This document shows positions 55,595 to 64,000 of a stretch of 64,000 bases of DNA, piece after piece. The number at the start of each line of letters is the position of its first letter. The first letter of the stretch is position 1. The notes under the pieces were generated by a model. That model searched no databases. It was not told where the DNA came from and saw nothing but the letters and a program-made list of their open reading frames with translations. The DNA is taken from assembly GCA_030141605.1 (NCBI GenBank), contig JAQGDQ010000049.1, forward strand, positions 744,001 through 808,000. Reading direction: 5' to 3'. This stretch comes from Tubiluchus corallicola. Taxonomy: Eukaryota; Priapulida; Priapulimorpha; Priapulimorphida; Tubiluchidae. Both the position numbers and the translations under genes were made by a program.

Positions 55595-58134
55595 CCTGGT
55601 TCTGGAGTTAGGGATGTTACCGAAACTGAATTTACAAACCGAAATTAAAGAAACATAACAAAACGAAACCGAACTGAAATATTTTTGCAAAACAACTACT
55701 ACTAAAACTGCAAAATGAGAATTCTAAAATAAGTAAAATATTTTGTTTTTGTTTGTTTGCTTTTATTTGCTGTGATGCAAAATTACTGATAAAAAATTCT
55801 ACTACATAAAGGACAAGAAAGTTTTATAGTGTAGAACCTCGAGTTTGATGGAATGGCTTACCTTGGAAAATGTGTTATAATGTTTTTGGGTTTAAGTTTC
55901 CTCAATGATTAATGTTTAAAGACCATAACGCTTCATTAAAAATAAACTTATTTTGTAGATATTTTGTTGCCTATATTTCATAAATTATAAAATTAAACGT
56001 GATTTTGCTCAAATAAATTCAAATGTGGTTTGATGTTTCGGTTGACTGGGCCTAGAAACTCTAAAACTCCACAATCGTCAGCACTGAAGATATGCCGCAT
56101 TGCTGGTAAAAGCATGTCACAAACTGTTATGTAAATGAAATTTTTCGCTTTATTTAAACTAATTTAGCCAAGGCTTTTCAGTAGTTTTTGACATCTAGGA
56201 GAAAACAAAAGGTAAATTGGATAAATACTAGTAAAACCTAGGAAAAATGCTACTGAAAATAACCGAAATTTCGGCTACGAAATTTAGTAAATTTTGCCGA
56301 AACCGAAAGTACAATTATTGGCCAACCGAAAGAAAAATTTCTTTTCAATAATATTCTTGGCTGGAGTATATGGTGTGAGGCATACAAAGTTATGTCTGTA
56401 TAGTGAATTGGAGCCTGCTGGTATTGTAACAAGGTGGCAGCACATGGGAATGTCAAGTTTATCTTCTCTGTTTATTATCAGTTAATTATCAAACCCTGGA
56501 CAGCTGTAAATTCACATGGCAAAATTTCATATATTATTCTCTTTCAGTGCATCTAACTTGACAAAAATGCAGAATTGATCAAAGCTTGCTTGAACTTTGG
56601 TGTAACCATTAAAGTTAAATTTATTAATGTTCACATCACTTTAGGTTATGTACTTACAACACATAAGACTTCAACAATATTATGTGGCCACATTCTCGGG
56701 ATAACACACGCAGTTAATGGTACAATGACTTACTCGAAAAGCTTTTTCATGATTTTCGATCATTTTCGACATTGCGACTAGTAAATCAAAGCTGTGAACA
56801 TTCTTTGCGCCGCTAATGTACATGTGCAGCACTTGACAACTGCTGGCAACATTCTCTATCAATCCGAAGATCTCTCACATCTAGCGCTATACATACCATA
56901 TTGGGTATTCGGCTAGCATGGCGATTTTACCTCTCTGCGGTCTACCCTCTATAGGTATAAAGTAATCAATTAAAATGTCACTTTTGCATGTTAACACTTC
57001 CTCCTACTAACCTAAGGATGACTAAGACTGGTACAATTCATGCGTCCAGCTGTAAACCATCAGATTCCTTTAATAAGTTTCACAAGACTAAATCTAATAA
57101 GTTTCGCATTAATAAGTTTAATAATAGCTTAATATGTTTCATGTGAATAATAATCATAATGTTTTATTTTGTTCCTGCGGTTAAATTCTGTTGTTGTTAG
57201 GATTTGGTAGATATGCTGGCATACCATGATATAGTAAACTGACCTAAGAAGGCTGCAGTGAAGATTCTATTGGTAAATGTGAGGGATGTAAAACTAAGCA
57301 GAATATAGATGTGGCAAAATGTGAAGTATCAGAAATTGTTTAAGAACGTCTCTGAATCTGGATTTTACAATTTTAAATGTTCTGCAAAGGTCGAGTAGCT
57401 TGCATAGGTATTGTAAGATTTGCAAAATCGAAGTAGTTTAAGTTGACTGTCATGAAAGATGATGGGGCTAGTGTGCAAATTGAAATAAAGGTCCAAAGCT
57501 GCTCACTAATCAGATTACTGAGAAAGTAGAAGTTACAATTAGATATGGCAACAAAATCTTGAAAAAATCAAATGCAGATACCAGCAAAGGTATCTAAGAA
57601 GTAGTCAGTAGGGTTACCAATGTTAAAAGCAAGTGTAGGTGGTAGTGTTTGTAATAAAAATGTTGTAAGGTCAGTTGTAAAACCCATTTTAGAATGTTTT
57701 TGTTACAACCAAATGGCTAAATCCAGTGGCTATACATATATAGACATATCTATTTTTGAAATATTGGAGATTGTATTGTTACATTATATTAGAGATTTAA
57801 CATTTCTATAAGCTAGTATCAGCATTATATATGACTTGTGAAGAATCAGCAGCATATTTGAATCTATGTGAGTTAATTCTGTTCTTGTGAATTATGGACC
57901 ACAGTTGTTTCCTGGTGATTTTATTAGTCTTGTTATTATGCTGAATATACTCAACGGACTGATCAATGTTTACCCGCAAGGTACGTTTTTAGTCTGTCTG
58001 ATTGTAAGTGACTGTTTTCTGGAGTCAAACTGATATTTTTTACATTATTCTTTCCTAGGTGCAGAGCTGTACACTTTTTATCTGAAGCAGCATTTGCCTA
58101 TTTTTTGACGTTACATCATCATAGTGCCCACATC

Positions 58135-63975
<5,841 letters not shown>

Positions 63976-64000
63976 GTTAGTTTTTCTTTATCAGTTTCAA

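Overview
This window is nuclear DNA from an animal. Five genes could be reconstructed end to end and two more in part. All are split by phase-consistent introns (almost all GT-AG, one GC-AG) and encode clear metazoan orthologues. Introns are AT-rich and roughly 0.2 to 3.5 kb long. A ZP-module membrane protein, a non-vertebrate-type AANAT and several animal transposon classes (RLE-type and L2/CR1-type LINEs, hAT, piggyBac-like, pogo-like) point to an invertebrate. I cannot place the phylum from sequence alone.

Layout. 1-1452: 3' part of an R2-like (RLE endonuclease) non-LTR retrotransposon. 1785-5463 (+): 3' exons of a ZP-domain transmembrane protein. 8604-12589 (-): ribulose-5-phosphate 3-epimerase, 5 exons. 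13081-14780: decayed LINE split by a piggyBac-like MITE. 15243-19625 (+): ubiquitin-ribosomal protein eL40 fusion; its first intron carries one TIR transposon nested in another. 20712-23110 (+): AANAT-like acetyltransferase. 24251-37986 (-): RMC1, all 16 exons. 40281-43183 (+): ribosomal protein L9, with one GC-AG intron. 43406-50295 (-): mitochondrial ribosomal protein L28; its introns hold LINE and hAT fragments and an isolated exon-like segment. 50740-52815: two LINE relics. 52816-58134: long intergenic stretch with a long TAG microsatellite and a 15-bp minisatellite. 58135-63975 (+, runs off the edge): cytosolic leucyl-tRNA synthetase.

The genes are mostly housekeeping: cytosolic translation (eL40 with ubiquitin, uL6/RPL9, LARS1), mitochondrial translation (MRPL28), pentose phosphate metabolism (RPE) and late-endosome Rab7 activation (RMC1). 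They do not form a pathway or operon. Neighbours are arranged divergently (RPE/UBA52, RMC1/RPL9, MRPL28/LARS1) or tail to tail (ZP/RPE, AANAT/RMC1, RPL9/MRPL28).

I found no convincing undescribed molecular system. The most noteworthy signals are the nested transposons with identifiable target-site duplications, the GC-AG intron in RPL9, three independent local tandem duplications in LARS1 introns (one copying an exon end with its splice donor), a 277-bp direct repeat inside RMC1, an orphan spliced-looking exon antisense inside MRPL28, and a degenerate 15-bp minisatellite whose frame gives a 5-residue periodic peptide.
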